Source: JAJZJT01 sp049964655
GTDB lineage: Bacteria; Actinomycetota; Acidimicrobiia; Acidimicrobiales; RAAP-2
Direction: 5' to 3'
DNA length: 49,183 nt
NCBI GenBank assembly: GCA_049964655.1
Contig: JBMFXC010000010.1
Location: 1-49,183, forward strand
Positions 34,321 to 41,972 of the stretch are shown here, piece after piece (position 1 is the stretch's first letter; each line of letters opens with the position of its first letter). Position numbers and translations under genes: made by a program. Below the pieces are notes generated by a model. That model did no database searches, was not told where the DNA came from, and saw only the letters and a list, made by a program, of their open reading frames with translations.

Positions 34321-34431
34321 GCCCTCGGACCGGTGGACCGCGCCCGCCGTCGGGACGGGGGGCGTCCGCCGAGTGGAAGGCGACGGGTCCGCCACGGGAA
34401 GGGGCGACGACTGGTCGGGACGGGGCCGGCG

Positions 34432-34437
34432 TACGCT
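34432..34437 (+). promoter_or_regulatory. -10 element for leaderless GlsB-like gene
   Basis: TACGCT, 6 nt before ATG 34444; no Shine-Dalgarno. Confidence 0.4.
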
Positions 34438-34443
34438 CGGGGC

Positions 34444-34710
34444 ATGGTATTCGGACTGCTGGTGTCGTGGGTTCTCGGTGGGCTCGTCATCGGCGCGCTC
34501 GGCCGGTTGGTGGCACCCGGACATGCGCGGATCGGCCTGGTGGCGACGTTCCTCGTCGGGATCGCCGGCTCGTTCATCGGCGGTGTGGTCGGCGTGGCGA
34601 TCGGCGCAGGGTTCCTCGTCCGGTTCCTCCTCGCCGTCGCCGGGTCAGCGGTGATCGTCTCGGCGCTGCACGGCACGAGACACTTCTCACGGCGTCAGTT
34701 GACTCGTTAG
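34444..34710 (+). CDS. GlsB/YeaQ/YmgE-family small membrane protein
   Basis: A protein of 88 aa with three hydrophobic helices: VFGLLVSWVLGGLVIGALG, IGLVATFLVGIAGSFIGG and FLLAVAGSAVIVSAL. The glycine-rich pattern is that of the transglycosylase-associated (GlsB/YeaQ) stress-related membrane proteins. The tail is basic. The ClC gene starts 4 bp after its stop, so the two are probably co-transcribed. Its molecular role is not known. Confidence 0.82.
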   Translation: MVFGLLVSWVLGGLVIGALGRLVAPGHARIGLVATFLVGIAGSFIGGVVGVAIGAGFLVRFLLAVAGSAVIVSALHGTRHFSRRQLTR

Positions 34711-34714
34711 CCCC

Positions 34715-36085
34715 GTGACGACGCCGGTGGGCGGGCGGGGGCCGCACCAGCCCAACCTGCCGGTCGACCGTGACGACGCGGACGCCTCCTTCCGCTCCTG
34801 GCGGTTCTGGTTGGTCGTCGTGCTGGCCGGTGCCGGGGCCGGGCTCGGGGCTGGGATGCTGATGGCCGTCCTTCACGGTGTCCAGCACCTCGCCTACGAC
34901 TACCACCACGGGGACTTCCAGACGGGAGTCGCCGAGGGGCCGGCGTGGCGCCCCGTTCCCGTCCTGACCATCGCCGGGTTCGTGCTCGCTACGGCATGGG
35001 TTCTCTTGCGCCGGTTCGGTGGTCCGGTGCGGGGGCTCGACGACGCCGTCTGGGAGCACCAAGGACGTCTTCGCCCGCTCGACACGGCGGTGAACGCCCT
35101 CCTGCAGATCGTGGCGGTGGGTGCTGGCGCCACCCTCGGACGGGAAGGCGCTCCGAAGGAGCTCGGTGCGGGGGTGGCCAGCTCGCTGTGCGACCGAGTC
35201 GGGCTCACGCCGGCGCAACGGCAGGTGCTCGTGGCCTGTGGGGCGGGGGCGGGCATGGCTGCCGTCTACAACGTTCCCCTGGGCGGCGCCCTGTTCGCAG
35301 CCGAGGTCCTCCTGGGCAGCCTGTCCCTTGCGACGATCGTCCCCGCGCTCGCCATGGCCGGGGTGGCCACGGCCACGTCGTGGCTGCTCCTACCGGACCA
35401 GCCCACCTACGACGTCGGGCACCTTTCGCTCGGCGCGTCCCTCACCATCTGGGCTGTAGCGGTTGGCCTGCTGGCTGGCTTGCTCGGCGCAGGACTCGTC
35501 GTGCTCGTGGGCTGGGCGAAAGCCCATGCGACGGCGGGGACGAAGGCCCTCGGTTCGATCACCATCGCCTTCATCGCCGTCGGAGCCGTTGCTGTCGTCC
35601 TGCCCCAGGTGCTCGGCAACGGCAAGGACGTGACCCAGTCGGCGCTCTCGGGATCGCTGGCTCTTCCGCTCGTCGCCGCCATCGTGCTGGTGCGTCCCCT
35701 CGCCACCGCCGCCTGCCTACGCGGTGGTGCCGTCGGCGGGCTGTTCACGCCCACCCTTGCCGTCGGGGCGCTGGCCGGCACGCTGGCGGGCCGTGCCTGG
35801 GGGGCCGTGTTCCCTGGCGGACCGGTCGCCGGCTTCGCGCTGATCGCAGCGGCGGCGCTCCTCTCCGGAGCGATGCAGAGCCCCCTCGCCTCGATCGTGC
35901 TCGTCGTCGAGCTGACCCACAGCGGCTTGGGCCTGCTCGTGCCGATCGGCCTCGCCGCGGTAGGGGCGACGGTCGTCTCGCGGATGCTCGTCCCCGCGTC
36001 CCTCTACACCGCAGCCGGCTGGTGGAAGGACGGCCGGAGCTTGCCGAGGCGACGCAGGTTGTGGCGTCGACCGACGGAGACCTGA
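34715..36085 (+). CDS. ClC-family chloride channel/transporter
   Basis: A protein of 456 aa with 10-12 membrane helices and no C-terminal CBS domains. Selectivity-filter motifs are GREGAPKELG (the Glu of GREGP gates the pore) and GGLFTPTLAVGA (the GIFAP motif). The conserved GAGAGMAAVYNVPLGGALFAAE follows the first. The usual GSGIP motif is not obvious; the matching region reads GGPVRGLDD. Whether it is an exchanger or a channel is unclear. The GTG is 4 bp after the GlsB-like gene. Confidence 0.9.
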   Translation: MTTPVGGRGPHQPNLPVDRDDADASFRSWRFWLVVVLAGAGAGLGAGMLMAVLHGVQHLAYDYHHGDFQTGVAEGPAWRPVPVLTIAGFVLATAWVLLRRFGGPVRGLDDAVWEHQGRLRPLDTAVNALLQIVAVGAGATLGREGAPKELGAGVASSLCDRVGLTPAQRQVLVACGAGAGMAAVYNVPLGGALFAAEVLLGSLSLATIVPALAMAGVATATSWLLLPDQPTYDVGHLSLGASLTIWAVAVGLLAGLLGAGLVVLVGWAKAHATAGTKALGSITIAFIAVGAVAVVLPQVLGNGKDVTQSALSGSLALPLVAAIVLVRPLATAACLRGGAVGGLFTPTLAVGALAGTLAGRAWGAVFPGGPVAGFALIAAAALLSGAMQSPLASIVLVVELTHSGLGLLVPIGLAAVGATVVSRMLVPASLYTAAGWWKDGRSLPRRRRLWRRPTET

Positions 36086-36662
36086 GCTGATGACCTCACC
36101 TCGGGGCGCGTCAGAGAGCGACGCGAGGTGGTCGGGGTCCGGACGTCCGCGGAGACGGTGGCCGATCCGTACGGCAATGCCCTCGCCGAGGCGCTCACGG
36201 TCTCGACACGACCGAGTCCACCTACCGGCCCGACGCCCACGACTGGGACGACACGGGCCACCCGAGGCCCTCACTCTCGATTGGGCCCACGGGTTCAACG
36301 TGGCCAGGCTGCATGACGCCCGCGACCAGGTCCCTCCAGCGAGCACGAAGCAGGGTTCTTAGCGCCGGCGACGATCAGGTCCCAACTGGGCTTGGAAACC
36401 ACCCTGGGGTCTTCGTCAGACCCCAGGGTGGTCCGGATGCCGCTCGCCCCGGCGCCCCCGGTCGTTACCGAACTACGGACCCAAGGCAGAGCGGCGGGGC
36501 AGGCCGGTCCGCCCGATAGGTCGACGAGGTCGGTAACGTTGTTGATGGCGCAGGCGGGAGTACCGGGGTCGAGCGGCGGTGCCGATGCTGGCCGCCCAGG
36601 AGCGGGGAGGCCCGGGCAGCCAGAGGGGGGACCCATCGGCGTCGGCACACTGTTGCGCTTTG
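36086..36662. other. sparse region with strong hairpin; no convincing gene
   Basis: About 580 bp follow the ClC stop. It contains a perfect 15-bp hairpin (36398-36432) and a longer-range 9-bp inverted repeat (36463-36471 with 36530-36538, CGTTACCGA and its complement). A minus-strand open frame (36295-36648) has mixed codon bias and no recognisable domain. It might be a structured RNA or decayed gene; nothing firmer can be said. Confidence 0.35.
36398..36432. repeat. perfect 15-bp inverted repeat with 5-nt loop
   Basis: Arms ACCACCCTGGGGTCT (36398-36412) and its exact complement (36418-36432) close the loop TCGTC. It is 310 bp from the ClC stop and not at the end of any clear gene. It could be a terminator, a small RNA or a remnant. 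Confidence 0.6.
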
Positions 36663-36956
36663 CTACAGCGCGCTCGTGATGGTGGAGAGGCTCGGCAGTG
36701 ACGACGAGCTGGGCAGGCTCGGCAGTGACGACGCGCCGGGTCCGGTCACGCAGACCGAGACGCCCTTGGTCGATGCGGAGACCGACCCACCGTCACCGTT
36801 GACACTCAGCGAACCACCACCTGAGGCCGAGCCTGGCAGTGAAGAGAACGCTGGCAGGCCTGGCGTCGACACGCACTTCGTGCTCGTCGCCAGAAGCGAC
36901 GGGGTGTCCGACCCCGACCCCCATCCCGACCCCGACCCCGACCCCGAGGACGCCAT
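36663..36956 (-). CDS. hypothetical Ser/Gly-rich protein, possibly incomplete
   Basis: A protein of 97 aa from ATG 36956 to TAG 36663 with strong third-position GC bias, which suggests real coding. It is Ser/Gly-rich and has two Cys in related contexts, TKCVSTPGLPAFSSLPG and VSVCVTGPGASSLPSLP, then SLPSL repeats. This looks like the mature part of a secreted protein, but no signal peptide is encoded: an in-frame TGA lies seven codons upstream. Either the gene is a 3' remnant, its 5' end is frameshifted, or it is spurious. No family recognised. Confidence 0.35.
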   Translation of the reverse strand: MASSGSGSGSGWGSGSDTPSLLATSTKCVSTPGLPAFSSLPGSASGGGSLSVNGDGGSVSASTKGVSVCVTGPGASSLPSLPSSSSLPSLSTITSAL

Positions 36957-37247
36957 CCACCACGCCGCCGACTCTCAGGCGGCATGATCAACACAACCAA
37001 CCTGTCCGTCGAAGCGCGCCAACTCCAAGGGACGAGGCGGTCCCATGTGGGCGGCCGCCAGCAGGACGACCCCCTCACCGGGAGCTGGATCGTTCCCACG
37101 ATCTCCGGCAGACGGCGGCTCCACCCGGTAGCACGGCCTTGCCGAGCAGCGCGCTCAGGCTCTAGCGGGGCGCCCATCGGACGCCCCGCCCTACCCGGCC
37201 GGGAATTTTACGAGGTCCTAGCGCCGAACTCTCCGAAGACCCCTCAG
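36957..37247. other. intergenic stretch with no clear gene
   Basis: About 290 bp between the hypothetical gene and tRNA-Ser(CGA). Apart from a hairpin at 37165-37189 I see no feature; open frames here are Arg-rich shadows. Confidence 0.4.
37165..37189 (-). terminator. hairpin downstream of tRNA-Ser(CGA)
   Basis: GCGGGGCG and CGCCCCGC form an 8-bp stem with a 9-nt loop, 59 bp beyond the tRNA 3' end. It is a plausible end for the tRNA-tadA-tRNA transcript. Confidence 0.45.
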
Positions 37248-37333
37248 CGGAGGGAGTGGGATTCGAACCCACGGTGGGCAGGACCCACAACGGTTTTCGA
37301 GACCGTCCGATTCGGCCACTCTCGCATCCCTCC
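37248..37333 (-). tRNA. tRNA-Ser (anticodon CGA)
   Basis: An 86-nt cloverleaf with acceptor stem GGAGGGA pairing with TCCCTCC, discriminator G and the long variable arm typical of serine tRNA. The anticodon loop CTCGAAA reads CGA (decodes UCG), and the T-arm has GTTCGAATC. CCA is not encoded. It begins 10 bp after the tadA stop, so the two are probably co-transcribed. Confidence 0.93.
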
Positions 37334-37343
37334 GGCGAGGAGC

Positions 37344-37796
37344 CTACCCGCGACGACGGTCCCGGAAGAACGACGTGATCAGGTCGGAAGCGGCGTCCGC
37401 TCGCAGGCCGGCCAGCAGCGCCGGCTCGTGATTGAGCCGCGGGTCGGCGCAGAGGTTGTAGAGCGAGCCGCACGCCCCAGCTTTCGGGTCGGGAGCGCCG
37501 AAGACGATCCGTCCGATCCGGCTCGCTAGGAGTGCACCGGCGCACATGGGGCATGGTTCGAGGGTCACCACGACGGTGGCGTCATCGAGGCGCCATCGTC
37601 CGAGGTGAGCGGCCGCATCGCGCACCGCCAAGATCTCGGCATGGGCGGTCGGGTCGCCGGTCAGCTCGCGCTCGTTGTGCCGGGACGCTACGACCCGCCC
37701 GCCGACGACGACCACTGCGCCCACGGGAACGTCCCCGTGCTCCGGCGCGGCGGCCGCCTCGGCGAGTGCCGCCGCCATGGCGTCGTCGTCGGTCAC
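37344..37796 (-). CDS. tadA: tRNA adenosine(34) deaminase
   Basis: A protein of 150 aa. TAHAEILA (His and catalytic Glu) and EPCPMCAGA (two Cys, zinc ligands) are the deaminase motifs; GDVPVGAVVV and HNERELTGDPTAHAE are typical of TadA. It converts A34 to inosine in tRNA-Arg(ACG). GTG 37796 is chosen because GGAGGAC lies 6 nt upstream. A longer open frame to 37961 runs through the tRNA-Ser(GGA) gene and is not real. It sits between two serine tRNA genes on the minus strand. Confidence 0.92.
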   Translation of the reverse strand: MTDDDAMAAALAEAAAAPEHGDVPVGAVVVVGGRVVASRHNERELTGDPTAHAEILAVRDAAAHLGRWRLDDATVVVTLEPCPMCAGALLASRIGRIVFGAPDPKAGACGSLYNLCADPRLNHEPALLAGLRADAASDLITSFFRDRRRG

Positions 37797-37859
37797 GGCT
37801 ACGTCCTCCGCTCTCGACGCTGTTGCGTCGTCCAATCCGGTGCCATGCACCAGTTCCGG

Positions 37860-37944
37860 CGGAGGCGGTGGGATTTGAACCCACGGTGGGTTGCCCCACA
37901 CACGATTTCCAGTCGTGCCGATTCGGCCGCTCTCGCACGCCTCC
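37860..37944 (-). tRNA. tRNA-Ser (anticodon GGA)
   Basis: An 85-nt cloverleaf with acceptor stem GGAGGCG/CGCCTCC, a long variable arm and anticodon loop CTGGAAA (GGA, decodes UCC/UCU). The T-arm is GTTCAAATC. It lies 63 bp upstream of tadA in the same direction. Confidence 0.93.
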
Positions 37945-38044
37945 GGGCGGGTACCGCCCACCGATGGATGGGCGGTCTCCGCAGGTCCGCCAGGCTAGCC
38001 CGCCCGCCCGGAACGACCGGTACAGCAAGCGCCGAGCGAGCCGA

Positions 38045-38050
38045 TAGGCT
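38045..38050 (+). promoter_or_regulatory. -10 element for SRP RNA
   Basis: TAGGCT, about 7-8 nt before the proposed 5' end of the SRP RNA. Confidence 0.5.
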
Positions 38051-38058
38051 CTCGGGGT

Positions 38059-38192
38059 CCCCGGTGCCGGGTGCGGCGGCTGGGTCCTGCGCAACGGCTC
38101 CCCGTGAACCGAGTCAGGGTCGGAAGGCAGCAGCTCTCAGCGGGCCCGGCCGGGTGCCGCAGCCAACCTGGCCGCCGCACCGGGCACCGGGG
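38059..38192 (+). ncRNA. ffs: signal recognition particle RNA (4.5S-type)
   Basis: The apical SRP signature GTCAGGGTCGGAAGGCAGCA (about 38113-38132) provides the GGAA tetraloop and the symmetric loop that bind Ffh. The ends pair over about 21 bp with a single mismatch (CCCCGGTGCC... with ...CACCGGGG), giving a 134-nt rod slightly longer than E. coli 4.5S RNA. The exact ends are estimated from the stem. It lies just upstream of dnaX, a common bacterial arrangement. Confidence 0.92.
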
Positions 38193-38258
38193 TGAGCTGC
38201 GCCAGCGGTGGGACCGCCCTGGCTGGCGGGACCAGGGAAGCGTGAGGGTTGCGACCAG

Positions 38259-38264
38259 TAGGCT
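38259..38264 (+). promoter_or_regulatory. -10 element for leaderless dnaX
   Basis: TAGGCT, 8 nt before GTG 38273; no Shine-Dalgarno. Confidence 0.5.
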
Positions 38265-38272
38265 GGCGCAGC

Positions 38273-40451
38273 GTGGCCGACGTCTCCGATCCGGTTCCCT
38301 ATCAGTCGCTCTATCGACGCTTCCGACCGGCCACGTTCGCGGCGGTGCGTGGGCAAGACCATGTCGTCCTCGCCCTCCGCAACGCCGTTCGAGAGGGGAG
38401 GGTGGCCCACGCCTACCTCTTCAGCGGGCCCCGGGGCACCGGAAAGACCTCGACAGCGAGGATCCTGGCCAAAGCGCTCAACTGCACCGACCTGCGTGAT
38501 GGCGAGCCGTGCGGCGCCTGCCCGTCCTGTACGGAGATCGCCCGTGGCACCTCGCTCGACGTCCACGAGCTCGATGCTGCTTCCAACAACGGCGTCGACG
38601 CCATGCGCGACCTGGTGGCTCGCGCCGCGCTCGGCACGCCCGGCCGGCAGAAGGTCTACATCGTCGACGAGGTCCACATGCTCTCGACGGCGGCGTCGAA
38701 CGCCTTGTTGAAGACCCTCGAGGAGCCTCCGGCCCACGTCGTCTTCGTGCTCGCCACGACCGACCCGCAGAAGGTGCTGCCCACCATCCGGAGCCGGACC
38801 CAGCACTTCGAGTTCCGCCTGCTCGGGGCCGAGACGTTGTCGGGGCTGCTCTCCGAGGTCCGCACCGCCGCCGGTCTCGCCGTCGACGACCAGGCGCTCG
38901 ATCTCGCCGTCCGCCGGGGGAGAGGCTCGGCTCGCGACGCACTGTCCGTGCTCGACCAAGTGGCCGCCGCCGAGGTCGTCGACGACGACCTTCCCGAGCT
39001 GGACGGGGTCGCCACAGCCCTCGCTGCCCACGACGCCGAGGCGTGCCTCTCCGCTGTCGCCCGCCTCGTCGAGACGGGGTTCGGGGCTCAGCAACTGGCG
39101 GGTGATCTCGTCGAGCTGTTGCGCCAGGCCTTCCTGACCGCGGTGGCGCCTGATCTGGTGTCGGTGGTCGGCGCGGACCGCACGCGCGCCACGGCCATTG
39201 CCGAAGCTCTTGGCCTCGCCGCCGTGGTCCGGGCGATCGAGGTGTTGGGGCGGGCCCAGGTGGGCATGCGGGACGCCTCCGATCCCCGGGTGCACCTCGA
39301 GGTGGCCCTGGTCCGTCTGGCCAACCCGACCGTCGACACCGACGTCGAGTCGTTGCTCCAGCGGGTCGAGTCGCTTGAGCGCACCGTCAACGCCCTTTCC
39401 CCCGCACCGCAGGCTGCCCCCGCACCGCAGGCTGCCCCCGCACCGCAGGCTGCCCCCGCACCGCAGGCTGCNNNNNNNNNNNNNNNNNNNNNNNNNNNNN
39501 NNNNNNNNNNNNNNNNNNNNNNNNNNNNNNNNNNNNNNNNNNNNNNNNNNNNNNNNNNNNNNNNNNNNNNNCCCCGCACCGCAGGAGCCACACCCTGGCC
39601 GGCGGCCCCCCGGTTCCCTGCAGCTTCCCGCTCCCGGTCGGTCGGACATCGTGGTACCCGGAGCCGACGAGACCTCCGTCAGCAGCACCCGAGGGACGCG
39701 CCCTTCCCTCGGAGCGCTCCGTCGCGAGGCCGGCCTGTCCAAGCCGTCAACGTCCCCGGGTGAGCCGTCTCCCCCCGCCCCTCAAACCGGTGAGTCGTCT
39801 CCGCCCGCCCCTGGGCCGGCTCCCATGCAGGCCTCGGGCACCGGAGCCCCCGCTCCCGCAGTGGCGGCCACCGACGTTCCATCTCGCGACGAGCTCGTCC
39901 AGGCCTGGGGGGACACGGTGCTGTCGTGCCTACGACCCAAGGCAAAGGCGCTCTACCAGGCGGGCCGTTTCGTCGGCGTCGAACGTGGACGGGCCGTGTT
40001 CGGGCTACCCAACGAGATCCACCGCCAACGTTGCGACGAGGTCCGTGGTGACGTCGAGACGGCCCTTGCCGAGCATTTCGGACGCCCCGTGTCACTCGTG
40101 CTGGTCGTCGACGATGGCAGCGGTGGCGGCAGCGACGGTGGTCTACCGCCCTCGGCACCGCCGCCCTCGTCACCGCCGCCAGGACGTTCGTCGACGACAC
40201 GTGGAAGTGCAGCACGCAGACCGTCGACCGGCCCGGTTGCTGCCGGGCGGCTGGACGTTCCTCCGGCCGGAGACGGCGAGAGGAACGACAGCCAGGTCTC
40301 CGCTGCCGGCGCTGGTGGCGTGGCCGCCACCGTGGCGGACGACGAGGAGGAGTTCCTCGACGAGTCCGAGCTCGGCGAGGTCGTCGACGTCGACACGTCT
40401 GCCGAGGCGCGGGTCCTCGAGATCTTCCCCGGCGCCGAAGAGGTCCGCTAG
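38273..40451 (+). CDS. dnaX: DNA polymerase III subunit gamma/tau (interrupted by assembly gap)
   Basis: The N-terminal AAA+ domain has YRRFRPATFAAVRGQDHV, Walker A GPRGTGKTST, the zinc module C-x8-C-x2-C-x2-C (CTDLRDGEPCGACPSC), Walker B VYIVDEVHML and sensor region TIRSRTQHFEFR. Domain III ends near LANPTVDTDVESLLQRVESL. A Pro/Ala linker with PAPQAA repeats (18-bp unit) contains the 100-N gap 39472-39571; the frame is offset across it. The C-terminal part has RDELVQAWGDTVLSCLRPKAKALY, the tau-like domain that precedes the acidic tail EEEFLDESELGEVVDV. The stop overlaps the recR start. Confidence 0.94.
39401..39471 (+). repeat. 18-bp tandem repeat at edge of 100-N gap in dnaX
   Basis: Four copies (the last cut by the gap) of an 18-bp unit encode PAPQAA. 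The sequence right of the gap resumes within the same unit. Copy number is unknown. Confidence 0.85.
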
Positions 40452-41098
40452 TGCCGGCCTTCTCCGCCCCGGTCCAGAACCTGGTCGACGAGCTCGGACG
40501 GTTGCCCGGCATCGGCCCGAAGTCGGCGCAACGCATCGCCTTCCATCTCCTCAAGGTTCCTTCCGAGGACGCGCTGCGGCTTGCCCAGGCGATCGTGGCT
40601 GTGAAGGAGCGCGTCACGTTCTGCCCGCGCTGCTTCAACGTGGCCGAGGGCGACTTGTGCATCGTGTGCGCTGACGACCGTCGCGACCCGAGCGTCGTGT
40701 GCGTGGTGGAGGATCCCCGTGACGTCGTGGCGGTCGAGAAGACCGGTGGGTTCTCCGGTCGGTACCACGTGCTCCAAGGTGCTCTGAGCCCCATCGACGG
40801 CATCGGGCCCGACCAGTTGAAGATCGGGGAGCTGATCGCCCGCATCGAGCCCGAGGGGATCTCCGAGGTCATCCTCTGCACCAACCCCAACCTCGAGGGC
40901 GAGGCGACAGCGGCCTACCTCGCCCGCCTGCTCCAGCCGCTTGGGGTGCGGGTGACCCGCATCGCCAGCGGTCTGCCAGTCGGTGGTGACCTCGAGTACG
41001 CCGACGAGGTCACCCTGGGGCGGGCGCTCGAAGGGCGACGGGTCGTCGAGTCGACCGCACCAGCCCAGACGCGGTCAGCCCGGTCCGACGAGGGATGA
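40451..41098 (+). CDS. recR: recombination mediator RecR
   Basis: A protein of 215 aa. The helix-hairpin-helix RLPGIGPKSAQRIAFHLL is followed by the zinc finger CPRCFNVAEGDLCIVC (C-x2-C-x9-C-x2-C), the Toprim domain beginning VVEDPRDVVAVEKTG, then LCTNPNLEGEATAAYL and the Walker B-like TRIASGLPVGGDLEYADE. With RecF/RecO it loads RecA at gaps. The GTG start shares one base with the dnaX stop (TAGTG), and its own stop overlaps the next ATG. Confidence 0.96.
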   Translation: MPAFSAPVQNLVDELGRLPGIGPKSAQRIAFHLLKVPSEDALRLAQAIVAVKERVTFCPRCFNVAEGDLCIVCADDRRDPSVVCVVEDPRDVVAVEKTGGFSGRYHVLQGALSPIDGIGPDQLKIGELIARIEPEGISEVILCTNPNLEGEATAAYLARLLQPLGVRVTRIASGLPVGGDLEYADEVTLGRALEGRRVVESTAPAQTRSARSDEG

Positions 41099-41817
41099 CC
41101 CCAGCCGCGTCCGAGGACCGGTCGACGGGCCGGACGCGGTCGAGCCCCCGTCGTCCGCCCCTGACCCTGTGGGTGATGCGGCACGCCGAGGCAGCGTCGG
41201 GAGCCCCCTCGGGAGGGGGGGACCAGGCCCGACCGTTGACCGCACGGGGCCGACGTGACGCGACGGCGCTCGGGCGTCGTCTGGCGGCAGGACCCGGCGT
41301 CTTCGGTACGGGCGCCTTCGACTCGGACCGTGCTGGGTCCGACGCCGAGTCGGTCGACCAGCCTGACGTCGGCAGGGGGGCGGGGCGGGTCCCCGTGGCG
41401 ATGCCCGAAGTGCTGGTGTGCTCGCCGGCCGTGCGTACGCGCCAGACTGCCGAGCTCGTCGCGGCCTCCCTGGACAACGTGGCGGTGGTGCCCGACGTTC
41501 GGCTGCTCCGTGGCGGCGAGGAAGCGGCGTTGCAGGCCATCCGCGAGGTGGCGGGGACGCCACGAGGCGTCGCCGTGGTGGGTCACAACCCGACCGTCTT
41601 CGCGCTCACGTGGGCACTGCTCGCCGGTCCGGAACCGGAGGGGTCGACTACGAGGCGCCAGAACGCCACCAACCAGGTGGGTGACGATCGTCACCACCTC
41701 GAGCAGCACGGGTTCCCACCGTGCACCGTCGTCGCGCTCACCTTCGCCTGCTCGCAGTGGCCGGCGCTCCGAACAGGGACGGGACGGCTCGCCGCCCTGG
41801 CCAGCCCGCCCTACTGA
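41095..41817 (+). CDS. SixA-like histidine phosphatase
   Basis: A protein of 240 aa. LWVMRHAEA holds the phospho-accepting His of the RHG/RHA motif; LTARGRRDATALGR follows; VCSPAVRTRQTAEL gives the second Arg; VVGHNPTVFAL supplies the second His. Between them lies a 35-residue Gly/Asp-rich insertion. SixA proteins dephosphorylate phosphohistidine on HPt domains; the exact target here is unknown. The ATG overlaps the recR stop (ATGA), making it part of the dnaX-recR unit. Confidence 0.82.
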   Translation: MTPAASEDRSTGRTRSSPRRPPLTLWVMRHAEAASGAPSGGGDQARPLTARGRRDATALGRRLAAGPGVFGTGAFDSDRAGSDAESVDQPDVGRGAGRVPVAMPEVLVCSPAVRTRQTAELVAASLDNVAVVPDVRLLRGGEEAALQAIREVAGTPRGVAVVGHNPTVFALTWALLAGPEPEGSTTRRQNATNQVGDDRHHLEQHGFPPCTVVALTFACSQWPALRTGTGRLAALASPPY

Positions 41818-41922
41818 CCTTGGCGACCTTCGAGCAGAAGCGAGCAGAAGCCGTTCCCCTCGGCGCCGGCGCTTCCCAGCGCGTGGGGCGCATGCTTCGA
41901 GTGAGCGTGGAGCGGGCGCTGC

Positions 41923-41972
41923 GCCGGGTGATCAGCCCACCCGGAGACCCGCCGGGCGATCAGCCCACCCGG
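41923..41972. repeat. direct repeat with 28-bp period at thiolase 3' end
   Basis: Two near-identical copies of about 22 bp start at 41923 and 41951 (GCCGGG-Y-GATCAGCCCACC...). The second includes the thiolase stop codon on the minus strand. Confidence 0.6.

Noticed and set aside
36295..36648. Minus-strand frame of 117 codons with four Cys
   Set aside because: Third-position bias is weak, it spans the perfect hairpin, and nothing is recognisable; kept only as a note in the intergenic entry.
37797..37961. N-terminal extension of TadA
   Set aside because: It reads through the tRNA-Ser(GGA) gene; the GTG at 37796 has a proper ribosome-binding site.
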